Positions 1 through 11,595 of a DNA stretch of 64,000 bases are shown here, in pieces; within the stretch, counting starts at the first letter, position 1; every line of letters begins with the position of its first letter. This DNA comes from Delphinus delphis (Eukaryota; Chordata; Mammalia; Artiodactyla; Delphinidae). Under the pieces are notes generated by a model, which did no database searches, was not told the origin of the DNA, and saw only the letters and a list, made by a program, of their open reading frames with translations. The translations under genes were made by a program, and so were the position numbers. The stretch is from NCBI RefSeq assembly GCF_949987515.2, contig NC_082690.1:102794400-102858399 (forward strand), given 5' to 3'.

Positions 1-195
1 ATAAACACTGGAGCTGGACAGACCTGGATTGGAGTCCTGATTCTGCCACAGAGTAGCTGTATGACCCAGACTTAGCTCTACGAGCTTCAGTTTTCACATC
101 TCTAAAAATGGGTATAAGAATCATATATCTAATTAAAAGTGTTGTCAGAAGGATTAAATGAGTTATTACAAGAAGAGGACTTAGAATTATGCCCA
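1..195 (+). repeat. MIR SINE, ancient
   Basis: The sequence follows the MIR consensus in order: 'gagtcctgattctgccac', the 'agctgtatgacc' core, 'cttcagttttcacatctct', 'aaaatgggtata', and 'aggattaaatgagtta' at the 3' side. It is strongly diverged, as expected for this old mammal-wide family. The left edge may lie outside the window. Confidence 0.75.
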
Positions 196-815
196 ACACA
201 TATAAAGACTCAATATATCACTTATATGTGGAATCTAAAAAAGGAAAACTTAGAGAAACAGAGTAGAATGGCGGTTACCAGGGGCTGGGGGCATAGGGGA
301 AATGGAAGATGTTGGTTAAAGGGTACAAACTTCCAGTTATAAGATTAACAAGTTTGGGGATCTAATATACAGCATGGTGATTATAGCTAATAATACCGTA
401 TCATAGGGCTTCCCTGGTGGCGCAGTGGTTGAGAGTCCGCCTGCCGATGCAGGGGATGCGGGTTCGTGCCCCAGTCTGGGAAGATCCCACATGCCGTGGA
501 ACGGCTGGGCCCGTGAGCCATGGCCGCTGAGCCTGCGCGTCCGGAGCCTGTGCTCCGCAACGGGAGAGGCCACAGCAGTGAGAGGCCTGCGTACCACAAA
601 AAAAAAAAAAAAAAAAATACCGTATCATATGCTTGAATGTTACTAGGAGAGTAGATCTTACACGTTCTCACCACAAAAAGGAATGGTAACTATGTGGCGG
701 GATGGAGATAGCAGCTAATATATGGTGGTCCTCATTTTGCAATTTATAAAAGTATCGAATCAACACCTTAAACTTACACAATGTTACTTGTCAATTATAT
801 TTCAATAAAGCTTGG
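196..815 (+). repeat. Old L1 3' end, split by a SINE
   Basis: The stretch has L1 3'-end character: 'cacttatatgtggaatctaaaaa', then 'ggttaccaggggctggggg', and at the end 'caattatatttcaataaag'. It is interrupted by the CHR SINE at 406-617. It is more diverged than the L1 pieces near 4 kb and 6.5 kb. Family assignment is from memory of such tails, and the left border with the MIR is approximate. Confidence 0.55.
406..617 (+). mobile_element. CHR-type tRNA-derived SINE (cetacean)
   Basis: A full-length SINE begins 'gggcttccctggtggcg', contains the tRNA-like B-box region 'gggttcgtgcccc', and ends in about 20 A residues. The 12-bp target-site duplication 'taccgtatcata' lies at 394-405 and 618-629. 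The near-consensus state, 'gtgagccatggccgctgagc' body and long A tail indicate a fairly recent insertion. This SINE type is characteristic of whales and dolphins and is the best evidence for the host. Confidence 0.95.
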
Positions 816-817
816 TG

Positions 818-2345
818 GGGGGAGCATTAATGAGACCGTTAGATATCATCATCATCATCGTCATCGTTTGGAAAAAGTAACACCCAGGAGACCAGATCTT
901 CAGAGGTTCTGGAGAAGGAGTTAGAATTCCAGGCATCACATGTATTGGGGGCTCTAATTACTTGGACACTCTGGCAGCGGGAGACGGTGAGGACCCCCAA
1001 AGAACCATGACTTCTTGTCCTGAAAACAACCTTGCGAAGTGGGGGTTATGATGCTCTATTTACAGATGAGGGAAACAAAAAGGTCCTGAAAGCCCAAATT
1101 CAAACCAAGACCATGAAGACCGCACAGCCTCCCTGCGTCCTGCTTGGGCCCTGGTCCTCATGCTGCGTCCTGCTGTGAGCACCGTGAGGGGCACAATGAC
1201 TTAGTCCGGGCCCTTGGGAAGCGTGCAGCCCATTACCCAACAGAGGGAAGAGCTGGAGGATCCTCCCGTGGGCAGGGGGCTGCGGTGGAGGTGGGCAGGG
1301 ACAGGGAGGACGAAGCGTGGAGGGATGGTGGCAACGGCCCTCAGATAGAAGAAATGGCTCACAAGGGAAGACGGGTGCAGGGCATTTCAGGCCATGTGAA
1401 GGAGGCGCCAAAGTGAAGGCTCTGAAGATGGGCTGGGGAGGGGGGCTCTGGCTGGCTTGGCCTTGTCTCTGAAGCGCTCGGGAGTCATCGGAGGCTTTGA
1501 GTAAGGGTGACGAGCCGGAGCCTGCAGACACCTTCAGAGGGACCGACTGAGGCTGTCCTCCCAGAATTGCCATCTGGTCTCAGGGCACTTGAGGGAAGGG
1601 AGGACAGTGGAGTTCAGGTGCTGCTTTATACTCTGTCCCAAGTGCTGGGGATCCCGGAGGCATAAGCCAACTCAGCTCGCTGTGGCTGCCACCTCCTCCA
1701 GCCGCCTGCCTGGATGCAACCAGCCTTCCTGGCCACCGGGGACTTTGCTGAGTCACTGACAGTGAGCACTCCTACTGGCCTTTCTCCTGCCTGGCCTGGG
1801 ACCAAGGGCAGCTGCTGTCACCGCAGGACATTGGGGCTGGGAGGAATCACAAAAAGCCTGCTGCACCATCTGGCCAGAAAGGTCCATGGCGCATCCCCAG
1901 GTCCAAAAAAATACATAAAAAAAGACAAAAGGAAACATGTTGTTGAACAGCTTGCCTGTGCCCATTTTCGGAAAGTACGTGATCTTACTGGTCACAACCC
2001 CCAGTATTTACCAGGGCTGGCTCCGGAGCGGGGATGCCACACATTCCTGCAACAGCACCTCCCCTGGTCCCTTCGCCCCAACTGCCTGACCTCTCTGCTC
2101 CTTGACCTTCCCTCCACCCGCCGCTCACCCCCACGGTCATGATCCAGACTCTCTTTCACTGGAACCTTGTCTTCCAGGCCTCTAAACACTGGAGACCAAG
2201 GGCTCAGCCTCAGACCTCATCTTCCTGCTGGGAAAGGTCACTCCCTAGGTGAGCTCAGCCAGTCCTGGACTTGAAATGCCTTTCAGCCCTCGTTATCCCC
2301 ACATACCAACTCTCACTGCATAGCGACCTCCAAGAGACAGGTCAG
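818..2345. other. Intergenic, no gene seen
   Basis: No exon or known protein similarity was recognised on either strand. A short ATC/TCG triplet run lies at about 848-868. About 1015-1100 resembles a reversed MIR ('ttacagatgagggaaac'). The remaining open frames are short and look random. Confidence 0.6.
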
Positions 2346-2492
2346 GCTTTGTTTATTTTGCTTTTTGGTTTTTCGGTTTTTTTGGCCGCACCACGCGGCT
2401 TACGGGATCTTAGTTCCCCCACTAGGGATCGAAACTGTGCCGCCTGCAGTGGAAGCACAAAGTCCTAACCACTGGACCACCAGGCAATTCCT
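2346..2492 (-). mobile_element. Truncated CHR-type SINE, minus strand
   Basis: Read on the minus strand it starts 'gaattgcctggtggtccag', continues through a B-box-like 'tttcgatccct', then 'gggaactaagatcccg', and ends in a short A-rich tail. An 11-bp duplication 'agacaggtcag' flanks it at 2335-2345 and 2493-2503. It is more diverged and shorter than the copies at 406 and 6450, so it is an older cetartiodactyl insertion. Confidence 0.9.
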
Positions 2493-2759
2493 AGACAGGT
2501 CAGTCTTATCGCATCCAAAGCCAGACAGTTCGCTACCCCCTCAAACTCGCTTCACCCCAGTGTTCTCCATCTCAGTAGATGGCCCCCCATTTACCAGCCC
2601 GACCACAGGGTCAACCTTCCCTCCCCTCTCTGCACCCACACCCAACCCAAAATAAAACAATATACCCCGAGTCTAAGCATTTCTCCCACCTGCCCTAGTG
2701 TCCTAGAGCTGACCCTCGTCTTTGCTCACGGGGACACCAGCCCTGAGGACCCCCTCCTA

Positions 2760-3330
2760 CCCTGCTCCTTTTTCAGTGCATTCTCCACACAGCAGCCAGA
2801 GGGATCTTTTTAAAACATGTCAGACCACATCGCTCCCCTCCTCAAGACCCTATAAGGATCTATATGCTCCGGCCCCATAACTGCTCACCGCATCCTACTC
2901 TCACTCCATTCCGTCCCCGGCCTCCTTACCAAGCCTTGAGCACACCAGGCACACACCCACCCCAGGGCCTTTGTATTTGCTCTTCTCTCTCCCAGGGATG
3001 TTCTATCCCCAGGCATCTGTGTGCCTTGTCCCCTTACCTATTTGTGTCTCTTCCAATGTCACCTCCACAGAGAGGTCTTCCCTGACTGCCGTGTCTAAAG
3101 GAACCCCCTCACTCTTACCCCTTATGCCCCCTTGTTCCTCTCCATGGCATGACCACTACTCATCATCGGATTATATTCATCTATTTTTTGGTTTGCTTCC
3201 CCTCCCCCAGCTGCATGGCCTCCACGGAGCACAGGGGCAGGTACTTAGCTTGTTTGTTCTCTGCTGCATCCCCAGTGCCAAGAGCAGTGGCTGGTGCATA
3301 ATCAATGCTCAGTGAAGAATGAATCTCCAC
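2760..3330 (+). repeat. L2 LINE 3' end
   Basis: The order of blocks matches L2: 'cagggcctttgtatttgctc', 'ttccaatgtcacctccac', 'gagaggtcttccctgactgc', then 'cacaggggcaggtact' and a final 'gcataatcaatgctcagtgaa'. It is heavily mutated, as expected for an ancient mammalian element. Confidence 0.75.
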
Positions 3331-3929
3331 AACAGTAAGAGAAAAGCACACTTGATATCCTCTAAGAGATCAAGGAAATGATGCCACCCATGAAACAAGA
3401 AGTGGAAGTTAGGAAACAAGAACAGGCAGTTGTAGGAAGGACCAAATAGTAATTTGGAAATGAAAAGTATAAATTCTGAAATTAAAATTCCCACAGTTTG
3501 AAAATCAGAGTCTCAACTGAAGGACTGAAGAGCAGAATGAGTTCAAGTAAAGAGCAGCTCAGTGAGCTGGATGCTGGCGTGGAACTCCTCCCACCAGGAG
3601 GAGGTTGATTCTGATGAATTCTGGAATGTGTTTGTGTTTGTAGTGTGCACTTTAAGTATTTGCTCATTCATTCAGTCCACACTTGCTGAGTGCCTCCTAA
3701 GTGCCAGGCTTTGCTCCGGGTGAAGGGGATACAGCAGTGAGCAAAACTGACCAGGCCCCCACTTCCAAGGAGCTTACATTCTAGCAGTGGGAAGCCAGAC
3801 AACAAGGGAATCCATGAGTAAAAGATGAAATGTGCTGGATGGCGGGGAGGGCAACGGGGAGAAGAGAAGCAGGAAAGGAGGCTGGGGAGTGTGAGGTTGG
3901 GGGCAGTTAACATTTAAATAGGGGGTCAG

Positions 3930-4244
3930 AAATGAACTTATTTACAAAACAGAAATAGAGTCACAGATGTAGAAAACAAACCTATGGTTACCAAGGGGGA
4001 AAGGGGGTGAGGGATAAAGTGGGACATTGGGGTTGACATATACACACTACTATATCTAAAATAGATAAATAATAAGGACCCACTGTATAGCACAGGGAAT
4101 TCTATTCAATACTCTGTAATGACCTATATGGGAAAAGAATCTAAAAAAGAGTGGTTATATGTATAACTGATTCACTTTGCTATACAGTAGAAACTAACAC
4201 AACGTTGTAAATCAACTATACTCCAATAAAATTTTTAAATAAAT
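3930..4244 (+). mobile_element. L1 3' end, 5'-truncated
   Basis: The sequence starts 'aaatgaacttatttacaaaa', continues through 'acctatggttaccaaggggg' and 'actgtatagcacagggaa', and ends 'tactccaataaaat'. These are typical of cetartiodactyl L1 3' ends. A near-perfect duplication of 'aaatagggggtcag' lies at 3916-3929 and again at about 4245-4259 with one extra G, so it is a standard target-primed insertion into the older repeat. Confidence 0.88.
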
Positions 4245-4555
4245 AAATAGGGGGGTCAGGGAGGGCCTTGCTGAGAATGAGACTTCTTCACAAAGACTTG
4301 GATGAAGTGAGCTGTGTGCCTCTCTGGGAGAAAAGGGTTCCTGGAAGAAGGAACAGCAAGTGCAAAGGCCCTGAGGCAGAGACATGGAGCAACAGGAGGC
4401 CAGTGGGGCTGGCGTGGATGCAGGAAGGACAGGAGAACAGCTTACAGAGACAGCAGAGGCTGACAGTGAGGGGACTTTGACTTTCACTCTGCGTGAGATG
4501 AGGAGGCACTGCTGGGTTTCCTGCACAGCAGTGACACAGTCTGATGGAAGTTGAT

Positions 4556-5790
4556 GAAATAAAAATTCACATCTTAAGGCAAGACAAGAAAAATTTTAAC
4601 ATAGAACTTTTTCTCTGCCCTCTGGCCTCCTCCCTCCCCATGGTGTGCATAGTGCCCCCACGTTCTGTGTGAACCAGACCTCCCCAGTGGCAGAGGCACC
4701 TGCTCACCATAAAGATCCAGTTTTCTCCTTCTGGCACCAGCCCTGTAACTCCTTAGAAGAAAACATTCTTTTCTCCATCCTGTAAGGAGTCAAGATGACC
4801 CACCACTCACCCTGTATAGCCCAGAACAGACTGGTCAGATGGCCTGGGGAGACACTGGGCCACACCTAATGGAAGTTCTTAGCTTAAATACTTACAACCA
4901 TATTAAGGTTACTGGCTATATTACTTGTATTCCGTCTATTTATAAGATTACTGTCTCTTGCATTACCCAATGTATGACTGAGCCTCTGATAGAATTAGTG
5001 ATGATTAGGTGACTTGAAACAATAGACCAAGCATCGAGTTCTGTAAGATCAATGACTGTAACAGTGTAACTCTAGGTATGGGAAGAAGTGACAAGAGGGC
5101 ACAATTTCCTGGACCATAAAAGACTAATGAGACAGGCAGCCCAGAGGCTCTTGGCTACTGTTAACAGGGCCTAGTCCAGGAATAGCACACTGAGTGGCCT
5201 GTCAATGAAATCCTCGCCTGACCTGGGAATGAGCATTCCTAGCGCCATGGGACAAATTGGTCACAGAGCGCCTCCTAAGCCTTGGTCGAAATTAAGTCCC
5301 AAAGGGAAGGGATTGTGAAATAAAGAACGTTGCCTACCATCCAGTTCTACAAGAATCCAGTCGTTTGCCACTGCAGTCTCTGACCTACAGTAACCCTAAA
5401 AAAAATGCAGGGCAAAGATCAAGATGAAGCACTTTATGCTCTGGGAAAACGTGCAGAACGGGCCTTTGGCTAATGAGCTATTTTCAGGAGAAATTTTTTA
5501 TGAACTCGGATTCTTGCACCTTCTCACATTTAGAAAAGCATTAACTAAGATGTCTGTTCCTCGTGACTAACGGCAACCGTCTCCTGAGATGTGTGCTCAA
5601 TTGCAGGTTCCCGCTTTGCCAACATCACGTCTATACTGGCCTCCCCCTTAAACTCTTCAGAACAGTCCTTAGAGCTCTCTCAGAGACTGTCTCCCACGTT
5701 ATAATCCTCAGTTTGGCTCAAATAAAATTTTCCATTTCTTTCTTCGGTTGACACTGATAAATTTTTTTTGTTAACGAAGTAAGACAGAAT
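4556..5790 (+). repeat. Insertion block with LTR-like 3' part
   Basis: This block interrupts the ancient repeat. Its 3' part (about 5400-5760) has 'cagagactgtctcccacg', 'cctcagtttggctcaaataa' with an AATAAA at about 5720, and ends near 'cggttgaca', which resembles the R/U5 side of a mammalian class I retroviral LTR. No gag, pol or env reading frame is visible, so at most it is a solo LTR. Borders and family are uncertain, and the 5' part is unassigned. Confidence 0.35.
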
Positions 5791-6181
5791 CCCTCTATCT
5801 GCGTGCGTGTGGAGAATAGATGGCAGAGGCTCAAAGGTGGAGGAAGGGAGACCAGTGAAGAGGCCCTTGCAATGATCCAGGGAAACACGGCAGCAGCTTG
5901 GGCCACGGGGGTAGCAGATGGGGAGGGGAGAAGTGGGCATGGCCCAGGCATGGCTTTAAGGTCAAGCCAACAGGACATCCTGGCAAATGGCATATGAAGT
6001 ATGACAGGGATGGCTCCAGGGTTTTTTCCTGAGCAGCTGGAAAGATGGAGTCCCCGACCGCTGAGACAGGAAAGGCACAGAGAAGCATGTTTACAGGGAG
6101 CTCAGCTTTGGCCTCGGTAATTGTGGGACGTCTGTTAGGCCTATTACAAAGTGATTAAAGATAACTGAGGTGATACAAAGT

Positions 6182-6880
6182 TTATTTAACACTTCACGGA
6201 TAGACCTAGAGATTATCATACTAAGTGAAGTAAGTCAGACAGAGAAAGAAAATATATGATATCACTCATACGTGGCATCTAATTTTTTTTAATTATACAA
6301 ATGAACTTATTTACAAAACAGAAAAGACTCACAGATTTCGAAAACAAACTTGTGGTGACCGAAGGGGAAACGTGGTGGGCAGGGGTAGAGATAAATTAGG
6401 AGCTTGGGATTAACATACACACACTACTACATATAAAATAGATAACCAGGGCTTCCCTGGTGGCGCAGTGGTTGAGAGTCCGCCTGCCGATGCAGGGGAC
6501 GCGGGTTCGTGCCCCGGTCCGGGAAGATCCCACATGCCGCGGAGCGGCTGGGCCCGTGAGCCATGGCCGCTGAGCCTGCGCGTCCGGAGCCTGTGCTCCG
6601 CAACGGGAGAGGCCACAGCAGTGAGAGGCCCGCGTATTGCAAAAAAATAAAAAAAAAAAAAAAAAAAAATAGATAACCAGCAAGGACCTATTGTATAGCA
6701 CAGGGAACTCTACTCTATATTCTGTAATAACCTATATGGGAAAAGGAATCTGAAAAAGAATGAGTATATGTATCTGTATAACTGAATCACTATGCTGTAC
6801 ACTTGAAACTAATACAACAATAAACTATAAAATTAACTATAAATCAACTATACTCCAATAAAATTTTTTTTAAATGGTGA
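6182..6880 (+). mobile_element. L1 3' end interrupted by a SINE
   Basis: The sequence contains 'gacctagagattatcatact', 'agtgaagtaagtcagac', 'atatgatatcactcata', 'ttgtatagcacagggaac' and ends 'ctatactccaataaaa'. It is the same L1 type as at 3930-4244 but longer at its 5' side. The CHR SINE at 6450-6666 inserted into it, which dates the SINE as younger than this L1. Confidence 0.88.
6450..6666 (+). mobile_element. CHR-type SINE inside an L1
   Basis: This is a full-length copy with the same body as the SINE at 406. Differences are few ('gggacgcgg' against 'gggatgcgg', 'ccggtccgg' against 'ccagtctgg'). The tail is A-rich. The 14-bp duplication 'aaatagataaccag' lies at 6436-6449 and 6667-6680. 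It is a young insertion of the cetacean type. Confidence 0.95.
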
Positions 6881-8060
6881 ATTAGATAAAAATTTCAAAA
6901 AAAACCCCACAACACTTCATGAGGTGGACCATCTCCATTCAGACAACTGCAAAATGAGGGAGGGGGAAGGCAGGAAGCTTTACAAAATAAGGAATAAAGA
7001 ACAGGATGCGAAAAGTAGAAAATATCAGATTGGCTGGGACCACACAGTGAATGGAATGAGGAGCAACAAGGCAATAAGTATAAAGCCCAGGGTTGGCTTG
7101 TCGTCTGGGGACCGGCTGACTGCATACACTGCATTTCTGGTCAAGCGGAGCACTTACAGGGGCATGAATGTTACCAAAGTTTTCCTTTGTTGCCATGGCA
7201 CCCCCAGCAGGAGCAGCTCCATCTGGGGCCTTCTGTATTTCAACAGGCCCCTACGTTTAGGGGGTTGGATTAAAGTCTAGCATTCCAACAAGAGGTCCTT
7301 GAAGAGGTGAATTGTCCCAAAGATAGAGGAGAGAGACTGAGGAGAGGACCAAGTACTGAGCCCCGTGACCTCAAGGGTAAGAGTGTGGGGAGAAGAGGAG
7401 GAATCAGTCAAAGAGATTGAGAAGCGGGGGAGGGGGAGGAGAGCCGGGCGAGCCCTGGGGCCCAGGGAAGAAGGGTCTTATGAAAAGAGAAGTCTCAGAG
7501 GCTGTGATGGCTCAAGTAAGATGAAAATAGAAAGTGGCACTGAACTCGCTGTAGGGACATCATTGGTGACCATGGGGTGACAGGTCAAAAACTTGATGAA
7601 GATGAATCCAAAAAAGAATGGGAAGAGAGATTGGAGATGGGTGTCGACAAGCCTTTTATGGAAATGTACAGCAAATAGAAGCAGAAAAAGAGGGTGGCAG
7701 CTGAAGAGAGATGCAAGGTTGAAAGTGAGGGGAGCTTTTTTGAGGACTGGAGAGAAAAGCAGCATGTTTGTACATTGATGGGAATTGTCCAGTAGGGAGG
7801 GAAAATCAGGTGCCAGGGAGGAAGGGGATCTTGAAAGGGTGGAGAGGTGGGCTGCAGGGCACACAGGGAGGAGCTGGCCACGATGAGAGGGGACGTGTAG
7901 GGCATTTACGGTGGCAGGATGGAAGGCAGAATGTTGGGGCACCGAGGCCTGTTGGCTTCGGTGAGAGACTCAGACTGTTGGTTTCTGATGGCTTCTATTT
8001 TCTTAGTGAAATAAGGAGAAAAGACATTTATTGAGAGGACAGAAGAGGAGGTGGGAGGTT

Positions 8061-10498
8061 TGAAGAGAGGAGATGGTATAAAAGAGCTCCTAGTTTGTGT
8101 GTTCAAATATAAGGCTAACAGAAATAAAATATGTCACTGCCAAACCACAACAGAAGAAAAATAGAACAAGAAAAAGCAATGGATTCCACAGAAAATAGGA
8201 ACAAGGAAAAGATTTAAAGGGAAAATATGGTAAAGAAGAAAAAGCATCAAAAGGCCAAACATGACCATAACCACAATAAATGTGAATAGGCTAGAATCAC
8301 TAGGTAAAAGGCAGAGGCTTTTCATTTGGACTTTACAAAAGGAGATGTTAAGCTTAGTTTGCATTCCAGGCTTATGAAGCAGAACATACAATGACTAAAA
8401 TAGAGTCTGGAAGTATTCACACCAAATTGTTACCAGTGGTGATCACTGGTTGGTGAGTTTAGGAGAGATCTTTGTTTTCTTTTTACCTTTCAATATGTTT
8501 TGAATTTTTTGGAAGGGGCATACATTAATTTTATTATCAGGAGAAAAAAAGTTGTTTTTAAAAACAGCTGAAGCACGTCTTCATGGAACCTTTGTTTGCT
8601 GTCCAAACCTGGGTTCCAAAGATGCTCTTAAGAAGGGTCCCTGCCTAACATGAACTGGATGGAATTGAGGCCAGCTGGACAATAACAGAAGGGTGCAGGA
8701 CAGTGTGAAGAGGGGGGCTCCACTGCCCACTCTGAGCTCCACGGGGAGGCAGGAATAATCAAGGAGAGCTCCCTGGAGGAGGAGGCTCTTGTAGTACATG
8801 GAGGATGTGGCCCAAGGGTGAGCCTGGAGATAGCATTCTAGGCTAGGGGCACTGTCTGAGTAAGGGCAGGAGCCCACTGAGCCAGCACAGGGTGCATGTG
8901 GGAAGCAGTGGGTGAGTTGGGGTACAGAGGCCAGGGAGGCGAGGAGGTTGTACCTGTGAGCTACATGAATGGGCCAAGGGAAGAGTGGGCAAGACAAAAG
9001 GAGCAGTGGGAGGGGAGATATTCTTAAAATAGGTGGGCCTCATGCTCCAAAGCACATGAGAATAAATGGCTGGGTCACCATCACTGCTCCATTGCCCACT
9101 CTACCTGCCACACGTCACACACACACTTGAACACACTCATGTACATATATGTGCACATACATCTATACACTCATGCACACACACATGCACACACATTCAT
9201 GCACCACGTGTGTACACACATCCATGCACTCATGTATACATGCACACACATTTTTTGCCCTTTTGTGGCCTCTGGCCCTTTAGCCTGGAGAATTAACTAT
9301 TGCAACCACGGGGGGGGGGGGTGTCTCTTGGCTCAGGTCCAATCTTTCTTGACCTTCCCCCCAGCATGCATTGCTTCCCCACCCCCGCCCTGGCCATGGG
9401 ATACATTGGCTAGCTGCTGCTGAGGGGGTGCCCCCTGGCTTTTAAGCAGGATTTGACAGGAGGGTTTTGCAGTGTGGGAGATGGGTTGCAGGGACAGGAA
9501 CAGAGGCAGGAAGACCAGGGAAGGGACAGCTGTGGAGACAGAGAGGTGGGGGAGGAGAAGTTAGTAGGGCTTGGCCACTGGAGGGGTTGGGAAGTGAGTA
9601 ACAGGAAGCATGAAACAAGACACGGAATTTGGGAGTGGATTTGGGGAGGGGGCAGAGACCTTGGGGAAACACTGAACTTGAGGAACCCATGGGGTGTCTG
9701 GTGACACTAAAAGCCCCATGAAGGACTCAGGAGGGGGTGACCGCAAAGCGGGGCAGCATCAATGACAGTGGACACGTACAAGCGAGGGGACGTGGGGGGA
9801 GGGCTGGGTCACACTGGCTGGGACGCGTGGTGCTTGGATGCCTGCCGGTGACTCAGCCTACACACACACAGAAGTCCTCACGGCGCACGATGTCGTACCA
9901 GCCCCCAGATTAAGAGGACCCCGGGCAATGCTTCTCCTGGGTCAGTCCTCTGCACCGGCAGAGCCAGGCCAAGGGGCAGCAGGGATGCTGGGGGCGGTGG
10001 CAGCCTCACGGCAACCAGGGCAGAGCCAAGGCCTCCCAGCCCACATGGGGCAGGAGCTGCCGTGCCTTTGAATTTGCACCTCCCTCAGAGCCGGGTTAAA
10101 CTGACCAAGGAAATGATTACTAACCCCTCTTCCACAGTGTCACCTGGGCACAGTAACTCCAGCCTGGGTGACTTCAGCCTCCGCTTTCCCCACTTCCCCA
10201 ATTCAGCTTCTCCCAGAGATCCAGGGGCAGCTGCGTCTCTGGGGAGATGCCGGTGGCTTCAGGGTCACACCTCACAGGCTCAGGTCCCCGTCGGAGCCAC
10301 CCTGAGTGACGGCGGCTGAGCAGGCGCTCGGATACCCGCGGGCCAGGTCTGCGAAGCGGGCGCCACTGTCATGCCCCAGGTGGCCTGGCTGGCGGAGCAG
10401 GAGATGCCACGGGGGAGGCAGGCCCCTCACGTCAGCCCCTCTGCCCTGGGCCGGCCTCTGTGAAGTGGGCACCTCCACTGGCCCCCTGGGCAGGCTCC
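8061..10498. other. Intergenic, upstream of the SLC22A12 relic
   Basis: No exon was recognised. It contains an impure CA-rich tract (about 9110-9255), an uninterrupted run of G at about 9311-9322, and otherwise unassigned sequence. The stretch just before 10,499 should contain the old SLC22A12 5' untranslated region and promoter, but no TATA box or convincing HNF1 palindrome was seen. Confidence 0.6.
9110..9255 (+). repeat. Impure CA-rich simple repeat
   Basis: Interrupted CACA/CATG/CACT units ('cacacacacttgaacacact', 'atgcacacacacatgcac') run for about 145 bp. There is no long pure array, which suggests an old microsatellite. Confidence 0.85.
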
Positions 10499-10891
10499 AT
10501 GGCCTTTTCCGAACTCCCAGACTGAGTGGGCAGCCTGGGCAGGTTCCAGGTTCTCCAGATGGTGGCCCTTGTGGTCCCCACCATGTGGCTCACCACTCAG
10601 AATATGCTGGAGAATTCCTCGGCCACCATGCCCAGCCACCGTGGCTGGGCGCCCCTCCTGGACAACAGCACTACCCAGGCCAGTGTCCCCAGGGCCCTGG
10701 ACCCTGAGGCCCTCCTGGCCGTCTCCATCCCACCGGGTCCCAACCACGAGCCCCACCAGTGTCTCTGCTTCCGCCAACCACAGTGGCAGCTCCTGGCAAC
10801 TCCTGCAGCCACCGACTGGAGCGAGGCTGCCACGGAGCCACACGTGGATGGCTGGGTCTATGACCGCAGCACCTCCACCAGCGTGGCCAAG
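10499..10891 (+). pseudogene. SLC22A12: SLC22A12 relic, exon 1
   Basis: ATG at 10,499 begins MAFSELPD and is followed at once by TGA (10,523-10,525). After the stop the frame stays open and clearly homologous: 'LGRFQVLQ', 'QNMLENSS', 'WAPLLDNST', 'SIPPGPN', 'FRQPQWQLL', 'DGWVYDRS', ending VAK before a good GTGAGG donor. Two cysteines expected in the large first extracellular loop are replaced (HRGW for HRCW, TEPH for TEPC). No in-frame ATG soon after the stop restores the first helix: the next, about codon 21, would remove the N terminus. Confidence 0.92.
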
Positions 10892-11595
10892 GTGAGGGCC
10901 TCCCCCATGACCCTCCCCAGGTCCTAGCACCTTAGAGGCCAAAGTCACAGATTACAGTTGGCTGGACTCAAAAATGGCCCAGTCCCAGGAGGGACCCGCC
11001 ACCCCTGGCCTCCACACTCACAGGTGGCTTCTGGCTCCTCCTCGGCCACATTGCCCTACAGGGGTTGGTGGCAGGAATGAGCCTGCAGACGGACACTGTC
11101 CCCAGGCTGTGGAAGAGCAGGTGGTACTAGAGCAGGTCTGATACCCAGGCGGCCCTACTGCTGCAACTCGGGCAGCTCTCTCCACCCAGGAGTCTCAGGG
11201 GACTCAGGGGAGAGTCGCTGGGTTCCCAGAGGCAGGATCCAGCAAATGAGGGAGAGCGGGAGAGGCGGCCCATCCCAGCAGGCAGAAGGGGCCTCTCTAT
11301 GGAACGGGAGGGACGCGGCCTCGGGAAAGCGGGGGGAGGCGCCAGCGTTGCGTGGCTGCTGCCGAGGGGCCAAAGCAAAGGAGGCAGGTGAGGCCAGAGA
11401 GGGCTTGATCCTGGACCTATGGGCAGTAGGAAGCCATGGAGGGGCTTAGGCAAGGGGTGACAGCCCCAGAGGTCACCAGGCCGGCCGCCCGGCCCCAGTG
11501 CCCAGGGCCTTCCCATCTGGCTCCTCTGCGCCCTCCGCCCCTCCCACCTGGGCTATCCAGCCTCCTGAGCTCAGATCCTCTTCCTCTCCCACCAG
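10892..11595 (+). other. Relic intron 1
   Basis: Starts GTGAGG and ends 'ctcccaccag'. GC-rich, with no exon or repeat recognised. Confidence 0.6.

Larger units (their letters stand above)
3661..8060 (+). repeat. Ancient interspersed repeat, in pieces
   Basis: Pieces at about 3661-3929, 4259-4555, 5790-6180 and 6890-8060 read in order like one old dispersed mammalian element: 'ttcattcagtccacacttg', 'gtgccaggctttgctc', 'aaggagcttacattctag', 'cagcaagtgcaaaggccctg', and 'gagcagctggaaagatgg'. The pieces are separated by younger insertions (L1, a possible LTR block, L1 plus SINE). I recognise the sequence type but do not name the family with confidence. The open frames inside it are not genes. Confidence 0.5.

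Noticed and set aside
450..500. tRNA-like B box in the SINEs
   Set aside because: These are tRNA-derived SINE heads and not functional tRNA genes. No complete cloverleaf can be drawn.
5400..5760. Possible full endogenous retrovirus
   Set aside because: Only an LTR-like 3' part is visible. No gag, pro, pol or env similarity lies on either side, so it is listed only as a doubtful LTR.
10080..10140. Possible HNF1 site upstream of the SLC22A12 relic
   Set aside because: Only GTTAAA and ATGATTACTAAC-like half sites are present and they are not spaced as an HNF1 palindrome, so it is not called.
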